Origin: a bacterium
GTDB lineage: Bacteria > Methylomirabilota > Methylomirabilia > Methylomirabilales > 2-02-FULL-66-22
Length of the DNA: 38,966 nt
Direction of reading: 5' to 3'
NCBI GenBank assembly: GCA_029580855.1
Contig: JAKPQH010000065.1
Location: forward strand, 1-38,966
Numbering within the stretch: position 1 is the first letter of the stretch; every line of letters begins with the position of its first letter. A program made the translations under genes and the position numbers. The notes under the pieces are model-generated. The model had not been told where the DNA came from, did no database searches, and was given only the letters and a program-made list of their open reading frames with translations. This document shows, piece after piece, positions 8,109 to 16,765 of the stretch.

Positions 8109-9791
8109 TCATGGCGTGCGGGTTGTGCCGCGCGTCAGCTCCAGAAGTTCGGCCTGCGTATAGACGCGGTGCGCCCCCGAGCGGATATCGACGATCTCCA
8201 TCCGATCCGTGCAGGAGAAGCACGGATCGATGCTGCCCAGCGAGATCGTCATGTCGGCGATCTGCTGGTCCTTGATCATGGCGGGGACGCCCTGCAGGTT
8301 CTGGTATGTCGGGGCGCGGACCCGCCAGCGGCGCGGCCGGTTGTTCTCGCCGGTGATGACGAAATGGTGAGACTCGCCGCGGGGCGCCTCCACCGACGAG
8401 AGGCCGACCCGCCCCGCGGGGAGCTCGTCCTGGATCGCGGCCTGGAGCGGCCCCTCCGGCAAATGGTCTAGACACTGCCGGATGATCCGGATGGACTCGA
8501 AGATCTCCAGGGCGCGGACCAGGAGGCGGGCCCACACGTCGCCCCCCTGCTGGGTGATCACGCCGAACTCCACCTCGCCGTAGGCCGCGTAGGGATGATC
8601 GCGGCGGGCGTCGATGTCCACGCCCGCGGCGCGGGCCACGGGGCCGAGCAGGCCGGCTTCCTTGACCAGGGCGGCGTCGGCGACACCCACGCCCCGCGTC
8701 CGCTTCTGGATGTTGCGGTCGCCCGCCACGGCGTCCACCACGGGCCGCCATTCCCGTTCCAGCGTGACCAAGAGGGAGGCCAGCTCCGCCCGCAGCGCCG
8801 GCGTGATGTTCCAGCGGACCCCTCCGATCAGACAGAGGGCGTACGTCTTCCGGTTGCCGCTGATCTTCTCGGCGATCCACATTAGGGGCTCGCGGATCCG
8901 GAAGCACTGCATGAAGAGGGTGTCGAACCCCAGAATGTGGCACGCCAAACCGACCCACAGGAGATGGCTGTGGAGCCGTTCCAGCTCCAGCATGATGGTC
9001 CGGATGTACCGGGCGCGCGGCGGGGGCGTGACCGCCGCGGCCTGCTCCACCGCCTGGGCGTACGCCACGTTGTGGACACAGCCGCAGATGCCGCAGATCC
9101 GCTCCGCCGCCATGGGGATCTCGTTGTAGGTCAGCACCGAGTCGCCCAGCTTCTCGATGGCCCGGTGCGCCATGAAGCCGCGGTACTCGCAGCCGCGCAC
9201 CGTCTCGCCGTCCACAAACAGGCGGAAGTGCGCCGGCTCGTCCAGCGTGGGGTGAAACGGGCCGAAGGGGACGACCATGCAGCCCTCGGGCGGATGGTCG
9301 AATTCGAACCCCCGGTCCTCGTCGAACCCCGGCGGGACGGCATTCCAGGGGTAATCCCGGCGGAGGGGGTGGACGCCATCCGGCCACCCGTCGGGCAACA
9401 CCAGCCGCTTGGGGTAGGGGTGGCCGACGGGTTCGATCCCCACCAGGTCACGAAACTCCCGTTCGGCCCAGTTGGCGGCGGGTACGACATCGGCGATGCT
9501 GTCGACGCGCGGCGGGTTGCCCGGGAGGTAGCTCAGGATGCTGCACAGGACGTGCGCCCGGTCAAAGGCGAAGTCATGGGCCACCAGGAACTTGCCAGAA
9601 ATCGGGCGGTCGTCCAGACCGATGCTGATGACGTAGCGGGCGTCCAGATCCCGGAACACATACCGGCAGATCTCCCGCAGCGCCTGGGGTTCCACGTACA
9701 CGAAGAGACGCCCGTCCTCGGGCATATCGGTGCGCTGGACGACCGGTGCGAACCGCTCGGTGATCTGTCTCAGGACGACGTGTGCTGGCAT
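8109..9791 (-). CDS. hycE: Group 4 [NiFe] hydrogenase large subunit with fused NuoC domain (HycE/HyfG-like)
   Basis: A 560-residue catalytic subunit. Residues 1 to about 165 are a NuoC-like domain (HDFAFDRAHVL, WAEREFRDLVGI, PYPKRLVLPDGWP). The rest is the NuoD/hydrogenase large-subunit fold. Both nickel-ligand pairs are present: ERICGICGC (L1) and DPCFSCTDR (L2), which separates it from complex I, where these cysteines are lost. After L2 there is a tail of about 25 residues following an Arg-Met junction, as in the HycE precursor that HycI cleaves. The catalytic site is therefore expected to be functional and to need endopeptidase processing, consistent with the protease gene two genes upstream. 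The ATG at 9791 starts two bases after the hycC stop codon region. Confidence 0.95.
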   Translation of the reverse strand: MPAHVVLRQITERFAPVVQRTDMPEDGRLFVYVEPQALREICRYVFRDLDARYVISIGLDDRPISGKFLVAHDFAFDRAHVLCSILSYLPGNPPRVDSIADVVPAANWAEREFRDLVGIEPVGHPYPKRLVLPDGWPDGVHPLRRDYPWNAVPPGFDEDRGFEFDHPPEGCMVVPFGPFHPTLDEPAHFRLFVDGETVRGCEYRGFMAHRAIEKLGDSVLTYNEIPMAAERICGICGCVHNVAYAQAVEQAAAVTPPPRARYIRTIMLELERLHSHLLWVGLACHILGFDTLFMQCFRIREPLMWIAEKISGNRKTYALCLIGGVRWNITPALRAELASLLVTLEREWRPVVDAVAGDRNIQKRTRGVGVADAALVKEAGLLGPVARAAGVDIDARRDHPYAAYGEVEFGVITQQGGDVWARLLVRALEIFESIRIIRQCLDHLPEGPLQAAIQDELPAGRVGLSSVEAPRGESHHFVITGENNRPRRWRVRAPTYQNLQGVPAMIKDQQIADMTISLGSIDPCFSCTDRMEIVDIRSGAHRVYTQAELLELTRGTTRTP

Positions 9792-9793
9792 GG

Positions 9794-11767
9794 CTAAGCC
9801 CCGCGCGGCGACGTGTGCGACCCGGTGTCCTGCGGGCTCGGCGCCGGGCGCCGCCCGGACCCGTTGCCGCCGATTTCCGTCGACGTGCCCCCGACCCAGG
9901 GAAGATACCGGGACACCTCGCGGTACAGGTTGCGCGCCCCGTAACGCATCTGATCGGTTTCTGCCACATACCCGCAGAGCCAGGGTTCCGCCCTTCGGCG
10001 GACGGCGCCCCCCGCCAGCGAGATCCCCGCGGCGACGAGGAGGAGCACGGCGACGACGGCGGCCACGACCAGGGGCGACAGGACGGCGAGACCCCCCGGT
10101 CCCGCGACGGTCGCGAGACCCGTTGCCGGGAACGGCGCGACCCCGGCCAGGGTGGCGCCCAGCCCCTGCTGGCTGCCCGCCAGGGCCTGGTGGACGATCC
10201 CAAAGCCGATCCCGGGAACCAAGCCGAGGACCAGGCAGAGGACCGCCAGCGCGATCTGCGGCGCCAGCATCGGCCAGCTCAGGTCCACGGCCTTGGCGGT
10301 GGCGGCCCGCTCGACCACGCGCCGGCTGACGCGGGAAAGGAAGCTCGTCCCAAAAAACTTGAGGAACAGCGCCAGCGTCAGCACGCTCGTCAGCATGGCC
10401 ACGACCGCGCAGACGGCGAGATACGGCGCGTACCGGCTTCCCAGGACCGTCGTGAGAAAGATGCTCCATTTGCTGACAAAGCCGTTGAACAGCGGGATGC
10501 CCGCGATGGAGAAGACCCCCACGAGCGTCGCCGCCGCGGTGGCCGGCATGTATCTGACAAGGCCCCCCATCTCGTTCAGATCCTGGGTATCCGTGGCGTA
10601 CAGGATCGAGCCGGCGTTGAGGAAGAAGAGGCTCTTGAAGAGGCCGTGGTTCAGCGTGTGGAACAGCGACGCGGTAAAGCCGATGGCGGCCAGGACGAGC
10701 GCGTTCTCGTCGGTCGGCCCCGACTTGATGAGCGCCACGCACGCGCCCAGCGGCAGGAGGATGTAGCCGATCTGGCCGATGCTGCTGAAGGCGAGGAGCC
10801 GCTTGGACTGGTCCTGGCCGAGCGCCTGGGTGGTGCCGATGAAGAGGGTTGCCGTCCCCAGCCCCGCGAGGAGCAGTCCCCACACCTCGCCGGGGTACGC
10901 GTCCAGCGCCTCGGCGGGCACCAGCCAGAGAAACGAGCGCATCAAGCCGTAGATACCCGTTTTGATCATGACGCCGGAGAGCAGTGCGCTCACGGGCGAC
11001 GGCGCCGCGGGATGGGCCGCCGGCAGCCAGAGCTGGCCGAAGGGCCACAGGCCCGCCTTGATCCCGAATCCGATGAGGAAACAGAGCAGACCGGCGGCCG
11101 CAACACCGCCTCCCGTCCGGAGCAGTTCGGGCAGACCGTGGCCGATGGCTTCGAAGTCGTAGCGCATGAGCGCCTCGCCGGCCAGCGTCACCGGTCCCCG
11201 CGCCAGCAGACCCGCGCCCAGCAGGATGAAGCCGCACGCGGCCTCCATGGCGATGAGGTAGCGGATCGCCGCCCGCACGTTCGCGCGCGTCTTGTACTCG
11301 AAGCGGATCAAGGCGTAGGAGGACAGCGTCATCAGTTGCCAGAGCAGGAAAAACCCAGCCATGAGGTCCGTGACGACCACGATGCCGTACATGCCGGCGA
11401 CAAAGAGCAGGAAGTAGGGATAGTACCGATACAAGGCATAATCGGGATAGTGCTCCATGTACTGGATGGAGTAGAGCGCGGCGAGCGCCGACACCACCGC
11501 GATCAGCAGCAGGAACACGGCGCTCAGACCGTCGACGGAGATGCGGAGGGCCGAGGCGTACTCGGGCAGGGCCCAAAGCGTGAAAGCTTTTCCGGGTCCG
11601 GAGATCAGCACGCTCGCCGCGGCGCCCGCGGTCAAGAGGCCGGCCAGCCCCGAGATCACCGCGGCCACGCGGCCCGCCAGCGGGCGATTGCGACACACCG
11701 GGATCACCAGCAACGCGCCCGCCAGCAACAGGGCGACGGCGGCCACCACGACGATTTCGGCGGTCAT
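9794..11767 (-). CDS. hycC: Group 4 hydrogenase antiporter-like membrane subunit (HycC/HyfB-like)
   Basis: A 657-residue membrane protein of the NuoL/M/N and Mrp antiporter family with some 14-16 hydrophobic segments. It shows the antiporter core (LLWQLMTLSSYALI, FGIKAGLWPFGQLWLPAAHPAAPSPVSALLSG with key Lys and His, and SIGQIGYI). The C-terminal region RRAEPWLCGYVAE and RYGARNLYREV is characteristic of HycC/HyfB. It is the only antiporter-type subunit here: there is no HyfD, HyfE or HyfF partner, so the complex is of the small, hydrogenase-3-like architecture. It probably couples H2 formation to ion translocation, an inference from homologues. Its start overlaps the upstream endopeptidase gene by 4 bp. 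Confidence 0.93.
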   Translation of the reverse strand: MTAEIVVVAAVALLLAGALLVIPVCRNRPLAGRVAAVISGLAGLLTAGAAASVLISGPGKAFTLWALPEYASALRISVDGLSAVFLLLIAVVSALAALYSIQYMEHYPDYALYRYYPYFLLFVAGMYGIVVVTDLMAGFFLLWQLMTLSSYALIRFEYKTRANVRAAIRYLIAMEAACGFILLGAGLLARGPVTLAGEALMRYDFEAIGHGLPELLRTGGGVAAAGLLCFLIGFGIKAGLWPFGQLWLPAAHPAAPSPVSALLSGVMIKTGIYGLMRSFLWLVPAEALDAYPGEVWGLLLAGLGTATLFIGTTQALGQDQSKRLLAFSSIGQIGYILLPLGACVALIKSGPTDENALVLAAIGFTASLFHTLNHGLFKSLFFLNAGSILYATDTQDLNEMGGLVRYMPATAAATLVGVFSIAGIPLFNGFVSKWSIFLTTVLGSRYAPYLAVCAVVAMLTSVLTLALFLKFFGTSFLSRVSRRVVERAATAKAVDLSWPMLAPQIALAVLCLVLGLVPGIGFGIVHQALAGSQQGLGATLAGVAPFPATGLATVAGPGGLAVLSPLVVAAVVAVLLLVAAGISLAGGAVRRRAEPWLCGYVAETDQMRYGARNLYREVSRYLPWVGGTSTEIGGNGSGRRPAPSPQDTGSHTSPRGA

Positions 11768-12279
11768 GATCGCTCCCCACAGGCGGCGACGGGTTCGAGT
11801 CGGACGGAGATGAGCGTCTCGACCAGGAGGTCGCGGAGAGTCTCCAGCGTCCTCCGCAGCGGCGCCGACAACCCGGCACCGTGGGCCACGGTGTACGGCT
11901 GGGCCCCGAGAAGGAACACGCGGGTCGGCCCCGCCGCCTCGATCAGTCTGGCGATGGCTCCCAGCGACAGCTTGTGGGTGGAGACCTGCGGGTACCGCGC
12001 CGCGATCTCGGGCCCTGCCAGGAAAATCACGTCGCCGGGGGCGGCCTCGATTCCCACCGCGTCCAGAAAGACGACGCTCTGAAACCCGCCCCGCGCCAGC
12101 CGGTCGGTCCAGCGCTCGGGCGTCCGCTCGGCCAGGATCACGTCGGCATGACCGCGGTCGCGCACCGCCTCCGCCAGCCGGAGCCCGAACGCGTCGTCCC
12201 CTCGATCCAGATTGCCGACACCCACCAAACAGACGCGCCCCGCGAGGCGCCGGCGCAGTTCATCGCGCAGGGTCGGCAT
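11764..12279 (-). CDS. hycI: [NiFe] hydrogenase maturation endopeptidase (HycI-like)
   Basis: A 171-residue M52-type protease that trims the C-terminus of a nickel-loaded large subunit. The motif VGVGNLDRGDDAFG (about residues 19-32) contains the metal-binding Asp of the family, and FLDAV supplies the second conserved acidic position. It sits directly before hycC and hycE, and the HycE-like subunit keeps a cleavable tail after DPCFSCTDR, so I infer that this is its dedicated protease. The other protease in the operon (16208-16741) would then serve HoxH. It overlaps hydG by one base and hycC by four. Confidence 0.88.
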   Translation of the reverse strand: MPTLRDELRRRLAGRVCLVGVGNLDRGDDAFGLRLAEAVRDRGHADVILAERTPERWTDRLARGGFQSVVFLDAVGIEAAPGDVIFLAGPEIAARYPQVSTHKLSLGAIARLIEAAGPTRVFLLGAQPYTVAHGAGLSAPLRRTLETLRDLLVETLISVRLEPVAACGERS

Positions 12280-13127
12280 CAGATGACCTCCCCCAGCCGC
12301 TTGATCTGCTCGTAGGTGAAGACCGGGCCGTCGACACACACGTACGCCAACCCGATGCAGCAGTGGCCGCATTTTCCCACGCCGCACTTCATGTATCGCT
12401 CGAGGGTGGACATGATGTTCCGGTCCTCGAACCCCATCTCTTTGAGGTCGCGGATCACGAAACGGAACATGACGGGAGGCCCGCACACGAACGCGGTCGT
12501 GTTCTCGACGGGGACCGTGACCCCCGGCTTTCGGAACAGGCTGCCCACCACCCCCACGTGGCCGGTCCACTGCTCGTCGGCGCGGTCCACCGTGAGGTAA
12601 CACTCGAACCCGCGGCTCATCTCCCATTCGTGCAACGCGCCGAGGTACATGAGGTCCTTGAGACCGCGCGCCCCGTAGAAGAGCTGGATCTTGCCGTAGC
12701 GGTGCCGGTTGTCCAGCGCGTAGTTGAGACAGGACCGGAGAGGGATGAGGCCGATGCCTCCGGCCACGAACAACAGGTTCCGGCCAAAATACTCCCGCAT
12801 GGGGAACCCGTTGCCGTACGGACCCCTGACGCCAAATCGGTCCCCGGGCCGGAGCTGGTGCAGGGCGGCGGTCACGCTGCCCACCCGCCGGACGGTGAAA
12901 AAGAGCTCTTCCTCGGTCGGGCTGGGGGGGAGCGACGCGGGGAACTCGCCGGCGCCGAAGACCGACACCTGCGCAAACTGGCCCGGCAGGAATCTGCGGA
13001 ACGCCGCCTGCTCCGCCGGATCCTCGAAGTGCCAGTAAAACGTCCGGACGTCGGCGATCTCCTCGACCACGCGGTCCAGGACTGCGATCTTGGGAAGATA
13101 GACGTTCTCAGTGGGCGACTGGCTCAT
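12279..13127 (-). CDS. hydG: HydG-like FAD/NAD(P)-binding electron transfer subunit (sulfhydrogenase gamma / AsrB family)
   Basis: A 282-residue ferredoxin-NADP reductase-fold protein that exchanges electrons between NAD(P)H and iron-sulfur partners. An FAD-binding beta-barrel comes first (RFLPGQFAQVSVFG about residue 45; RGPYGNGFP about 105), then the nucleotide-binding half (FVAGGIGLIPLRS, FYGARGLKDLMY, FVCGPPVMF). The C-terminus has the family [2Fe-2S] ligands in MKCGVGKCGHCCIG plus a Cys in YVCVDGPVF. The ATG at 13127 is chosen because it gives a typical N-terminus and overlaps the hydB end by 20 bp. In Pyrococcus this subunit partners HydB and a soluble hydrogenase; here it lies between a formate-dehydrogenase-like protein and a membrane hydrogenase. 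Confidence 0.9.
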   Translation of the reverse strand: MSQSPTENVYLPKIAVLDRVVEEIADVRTFYWHFEDPAEQAAFRRFLPGQFAQVSVFGAGEFPASLPPSPTEEELFFTVRRVGSVTAALHQLRPGDRFGVRGPYGNGFPMREYFGRNLLFVAGGIGLIPLRSCLNYALDNRHRYGKIQLFYGARGLKDLMYLGALHEWEMSRGFECYLTVDRADEQWTGHVGVVGSLFRKPGVTVPVENTTAFVCGPPVMFRFVIRDLKEMGFEDRNIMSTLERYMKCGVGKCGHCCIGLAYVCVDGPVFTYEQIKRLGEVI

Positions 13128-14190
13128 GGCGCTCGCTCTCCGCCGTGGCACGGCGCAGGGTCTCCACAACGTTGGGCATGCCGATGTCCCCGTGGCAGAC
13201 CTCGATGCAGCGGCCGCAGCCGACGCAGGCCACCGACAGCTCGCGCTGGATGAAATAGTGGGCGAGCTTCCGGAAGAATCGCCGGTTTCGCCGATCGTGG
13301 GCCGCCTTTCGCGGATTGAAGCCTCCCGCCATCCGGGTGAAGCCCCCGAGGGCGCAGGCGTCCCATATCCGTACGCGCTCGTAGTCGGCGGGACCCACCT
13401 GGCGCTCGGTGACCGTGAAGCACGTGCAGGTCGGGCACATGTAACTGCAGCCGCCGCACTCCAGGCAGCGGTTCCCGATCTGTTCCCAGGTCCCTTCGCT
13501 GATCAACTCGCCGGTGATGTAACGGACGGTCGAGGCGTACCAGCTCGTGGCCACCTTGAAGCGCTTGCGCACGTCGGTCAGGATCTGCCGGCGCCGGGAC
13601 AAGTGGGCGGGCGTCCCCTTGCGGAACATGGGGTGGGCGAAATATGCCTCGCCCTTCTCGGTGCCGGCCACAACCAGGAACTCGTTGCCCAGGTCCATGA
13701 TCTGGAGGTCGAAGTGGTCGCGCGCGGCCGGGCCGGTGTCGGCGCACATGCAGAAGCAGTCGTCGTCGATGTCGAGGTCCGGGTCGGTGCACACCACGTT
13801 CACCAGGAAGAGATCCCGGCGGTGACGCTCGTAATAGGCATCCCTGAAGTCGCGGCCGAGGTAGAAGCGGTCCAGGTGATTGATGCCGGCGGTGTCGCAG
13901 GAGCGGATGCCGAAGATGGCGCGTCGCGGCGCTTCCTCGCAGGGCTGGATGCGCGGGTGGTCGTTCAGGTGGAACCGGAGCAGGCGCTCGATATGGGGCA
14001 GGACGTACCGTTTGGGCGGATAATAGGGGTTCGGGATGTGGATCTGGACCAGATGCCGGTTGGCATCGGTCACGGTGTCGAAGCAGGTATCCCGACCGCG
14101 GCCGTAGAAGGGGGCGATCACCTCGTACTCCTCGCGGAGGAGGTCCACCAGGGTGAGGAGATTCGCCTTGTCGGTGACTCGTGCCCGCAT
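13108..14190 (-). CDS. hydB: HydB-like iron-sulfur subunit (sulfhydrogenase beta / AsrA family)
   Basis: A 360-residue polyferredoxin that relays electrons between the HydG flavoprotein and a catalytic partner. It has the family signature FGIRSCDTAGINHLDRFYLG around residues 93-112, then CTDP and CFCMCADTGP, and near the C-terminus two [4Fe-4S] motifs: CLECGGCSYMCPTCTC and CVGCGRCIEVC. The length fits HydB and AsrA. The ATG at 14190 lies two bases after the stop of the molybdopterin protein. Long open frame upstream of this start is only read-through of the neighbour's other frame. It should form a heterodimer with HydG. Confidence 0.92.
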   Translation of the reverse strand: MRARVTDKANLLTLVDLLREEYEVIAPFYGRGRDTCFDTVTDANRHLVQIHIPNPYYPPKRYVLPHIERLLRFHLNDHPRIQPCEEAPRRAIFGIRSCDTAGINHLDRFYLGRDFRDAYYERHRRDLFLVNVVCTDPDLDIDDDCFCMCADTGPAARDHFDLQIMDLGNEFLVVAGTEKGEAYFAHPMFRKGTPAHLSRRRQILTDVRKRFKVATSWYASTVRYITGELISEGTWEQIGNRCLECGGCSYMCPTCTCFTVTERQVGPADYERVRIWDACALGGFTRMAGGFNPRKAAHDRRNRRFFRKLAHYFIQRELSVACVGCGRCIEVCHGDIGMPNVVETLRRATAESERHEPVAH

Positions 14191-14192
14191 GG

Positions 14193-16223
14193 TCAGACCC
14201 TTTCCAGCCGGACGCAGACCGGCAGGCGGCTGCTCCGCGTGGCGGCGCCCGCCTCGCCCCAGAGCTGCTCGCGGACCTCGCGGAGAAAAAAGGGAACAAA
14301 GATCATGCCCGACTTGACCTCGGGGGTGACGCGGGCGGTGGTCACGGCGGTGCCGGTCACGCCGACGAGCCGCACCTTGGCGCCGTCGCGGATTTCGTGT
14401 TTCCGGGCGTCCTCTGTGTTGATATCCACGAAGCCGTCGGGGTAGTCCAACAGGAGGATCTGGTATTCCCGCTTGAGGGTCTCGCTGTGCCGGACCAAGA
14501 CGTTCTGGTGCCAGTAGTAGAGCGAGTGGCCAAAGCTGAGCGTGAACGGGAAGTCCAGGGAGGCGCAGGGCGGGCGGCTGGGCCGCGGGATCGGGGTCAG
14601 ACAAAACGGTCGTCCGACAACCCCCTCTTCGTACACGAATCGCGTGCCCAGCGGCTTGTCCGTTGTGCACGGCCACTGCCGGCCGTAGTCCCGGACCAGG
14701 TTGTCGTACCCGGCGGCACCGTAGGCGGGGACCGCCCGGCCGATTTCGCGCATGACCTCGGCGCTGGAGGCGTAATCCCAGCCGGCGCCGAGCCGGTTGG
14801 CGAGATCCACGATCTGGCGCCAGGCGGGTGCGAGGCCCGGCGGCGGGTCCACCGCCTTGCCGACCAGCTGGATGCGGCGCTCCGTGTTCGTGTAGGTGAC
14901 CTGCTCCTCGCCGAAGGCGGCCACGGGCAGGACGACGTGCGCGTGCTTGGCCGTTTCGGTGAGGAACGGATGCTGGACGATGACCAGGTCCAGCTGGCGG
15001 AGGACGGCGGCGGCGTCGGCGGAGGCGGCCATGACCGGGTCGTGGCGGCAGAGCCAGAGGGCCCGCACGGCGCCCTTTCCGGTTCGGGTGAGCAGCTCCT
15101 CCGCGCCTTGGCCGGGCTTGGCGGACAGCGGTGCGCCCCACAAGACCTCGAAGCGGCGCCGCCCCGCGTTGTCCGTCACGGGCACGTAGCCGGGGAAGCG
15201 GTTGGGCAGCATACCCATGTCGCACACGCCCTGGAGGTTGTTGTGCTCGGTGAGGGCGAAGACGCCCGCCCCCGCCTTGCCGATGTTTCCGGTCAGCAGG
15301 GCCAGGTTGATCAGCGCCTGGACCGCCTCGACGCCGCTCGCCTCGACGCCCGTGGAGAAGAGGATGGCGGCGCTGCGGGCGCGACCGTAGGTCTGCGCCG
15401 CCTCCTCGATCAGCTCGGAGGGGATGCCGCAGGCATCGGCGGCCCAGAGCACGTCGTAGGCGTGGACCGTCTCCAGGAAGGCGTCCACGTTCCGGCAGTG
15501 CGCCTTGAGGAAGCGCGCGTCCAGGAGCCCACGGTCCACGATCACCTTGGCCATGGCCCCGTACAGGGCGGCGTCGCTTCCGGGCCGCAACTGCAGGAAA
15601 TGGTCGGCGTGCTCGGCGAGGCGGTGGCGGCGCGGATCGATGACGATCAGCTTGCGCCCTTTCAGCTTGGCCCGCATGACCCGCCCCCCGATGGTGGGAA
15701 GCTGCAGCCCCAGATCCACGCCGTTGACGATGATGGTCTCGCTGGCATCCAGCTCGCCGACGGAGTTGGTGCTGGCGGGGACGCCCAGCATGGCCAAGAG
15801 CACGTCGATGCTGTTGTGCCGGTAGGCGCCCAGGCCGTGGTCCACGTTGTTCGTGCCGATGAAGGCCCGCGCGAATTTTTGGAGAAGGTAGCTCTCTTCG
15901 TTGGAGCCGCGCGGGGAGTTCACGAAACCGATGGCGTTGGGCCCGGCCTTCCCCTGGATCTGCCGCAGCCGGTCGCCCACGTAGCCGAGCGCCTCGTCCC
16001 AGGAGACTTCCCGCAGGTCGCCGTTCTTCCGGAGCATCGGGTGCAATAGGCGATCGGGCGCGCTGGCGACCTCGTTCACGTGCCACCCGCGCACGCAGAT
16101 CCGACCCTGGTTGGTCGGATGGGTCATGCTGGGGTACGCGCCGGTCAAGACGTTCCCCGCGCTCTCGAGGTAGATCCCGCAGCCCACACCACAGAACGTG
16201 CAGGTGGTCAGCGTGTGGGACAT
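14193..16223 (-). CDS. Formate-dehydrogenase-like molybdopterin oxidoreductase lacking the canonical catalytic triad
   Basis: A 676-residue protein with the full fold of formate dehydrogenase alpha subunits. The N-terminal [4Fe-4S] ligands are C8, C11, C15 and C43 (TTCTFCGVGCG, GRICVRGW). Pterin-binding stretches follow (INLALLTGNIGKAGAG, HNNLQGVCDMGMLP). The expected Mo ligand is missing: after NNVDH, where formate dehydrogenases have Cys/Sec-His, this protein reads GLGAYRHNS (Y134-R135-H136), so Sec/Cys is absent. The catalytic Arg of the VRGQNNVQG motif is replaced (ALTEHNNLQG, T325). The usual Lys after the last cluster cysteine is Arg (R45). The frame is intact and not a pseudogene. I infer an electron conduit, or an enzyme with unusual chemistry, rather than a normal formate dehydrogenase. 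AGGAGG eight bases upstream supports the ATG at 16223. Confidence 0.85.
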   Translation of the reverse strand: MSHTLTTCTFCGVGCGIYLESAGNVLTGAYPSMTHPTNQGRICVRGWHVNEVASAPDRLLHPMLRKNGDLREVSWDEALGYVGDRLRQIQGKAGPNAIGFVNSPRGSNEESYLLQKFARAFIGTNNVDHGLGAYRHNSIDVLLAMLGVPASTNSVGELDASETIIVNGVDLGLQLPTIGGRVMRAKLKGRKLIVIDPRRHRLAEHADHFLQLRPGSDAALYGAMAKVIVDRGLLDARFLKAHCRNVDAFLETVHAYDVLWAADACGIPSELIEEAAQTYGRARSAAILFSTGVEASGVEAVQALINLALLTGNIGKAGAGVFALTEHNNLQGVCDMGMLPNRFPGYVPVTDNAGRRRFEVLWGAPLSAKPGQGAEELLTRTGKGAVRALWLCRHDPVMAASADAAAVLRQLDLVIVQHPFLTETAKHAHVVLPVAAFGEEQVTYTNTERRIQLVGKAVDPPPGLAPAWRQIVDLANRLGAGWDYASSAEVMREIGRAVPAYGAAGYDNLVRDYGRQWPCTTDKPLGTRFVYEEGVVGRPFCLTPIPRPSRPPCASLDFPFTLSFGHSLYYWHQNVLVRHSETLKREYQILLLDYPDGFVDINTEDARKHEIRDGAKVRLVGVTGTAVTTARVTPEVKSGMIFVPFFLREVREQLWGEAGAATRSSRLPVCVRLERV

Positions 16224-16741
16224 CCCGTGATCCTCCTGTGTCTGCGGGTGGCGTCGGTCGCACGGCGGCTCCGCCGGACGGTCCGCGTCGGCGCCGGTGA
16301 CGACGCCAGCAGCCGCCGCACGGTCTCGAGGGCGTCGCCGACACCGCGCTCGGCCAGCGGGGAGAGCGGCGCCCCGAACACGAACTCGGCCGCCGGGATC
16401 GTGACCCACCAGGCCTCCGGCCAGCGGCCGAACGCGTCCCGGGCGAGGGCGAGGAGCCCCGGCGGATCGCAGGTGTGCGCGAGGCGTGGGGTCGAGCCGG
16501 CGGGGCGGAGGCGTCGGACGCGAATGCCGGCGCCGTTCGGGGCCGGGTGGGCGTCCAGAAAGATGGCACGATCGGCCGCGGCCAGGGGGTCGGCCAGCTC
16601 CGGCGTGAGCTGGTGCAGGGCGTGCACCTCGACACCGGGCAACGCCCACGCGGCGACCCGGGCCGCCGCGTGCTGGCCGGCGGCGTCGTCGCCTCGAAGG
16701 TCGTTGCCGTACCCGACGACCAGGATCATACCCGCGCGCAT
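16208..16741 (-). CDS. hoxW: [NiFe] hydrogenase maturation endopeptidase (HoxW-like)
   Basis: A 177-residue M52-type endopeptidase with the motif VVGYGNDLRGDDAAG (about residues 8-22) and IFLDAHP carrying the second metal-binding Asp. It follows hoxH by 24 bp, the usual place for HoxW, and HoxH keeps a C-terminal extension after DPCLSCSTH, so HoxH is the probable substrate. GGAG six bases upstream of ATG 16741 decides the start. The last 50 residues are rich in Arg and overlap the start of the molybdopterin gene by 16 bp, which ties the Hox block and the downstream block into one transcription unit. Confidence 0.87.
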   Translation of the reverse strand: MRAGMILVVGYGNDLRGDDAAGQHAAARVAAWALPGVEVHALHQLTPELADPLAAADRAIFLDAHPAPNGAGIRVRRLRPAGSTPRLAHTCDPPGLLALARDAFGRWPEAWWVTIPAAEFVFGAPLSPLAERGVGDALETVRRLLASSPAPTRTVRRSRRATDATRRHRRITGCPTR

Positions 16742-16765
16742 CTCCCGCTCCGCCCGGCGGTCCGG

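Noticed and set aside
9792..11879. Open frame extending the HycE large subunit upstream to 11879
   Set aside because: The extra 696 codons are the antisense-free alternate frame of hycC; the true N-terminus is the NuoC-like start at 9791.
14193..16223. In-frame TGA (selenocysteine) in the FDH-like gene
   Set aside because: No internal stop exists in the frame, and the residue at the expected Sec position is encoded by ordinary Tyr/Arg codons.
14193..16223. Classical formate hydrogenlyase interpretation of the operon
   Set aside because: The FDH-like subunit lacks the recognisable catalytic residues, no HycB/FdhB partner or formate channel is present, so formate oxidation is not supported by this window.
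14191..16635. Open frame extending HydB upstream to 16635
   Set aside because: It is the alternate frame of the molybdopterin gene; HydB homology begins at 14190.
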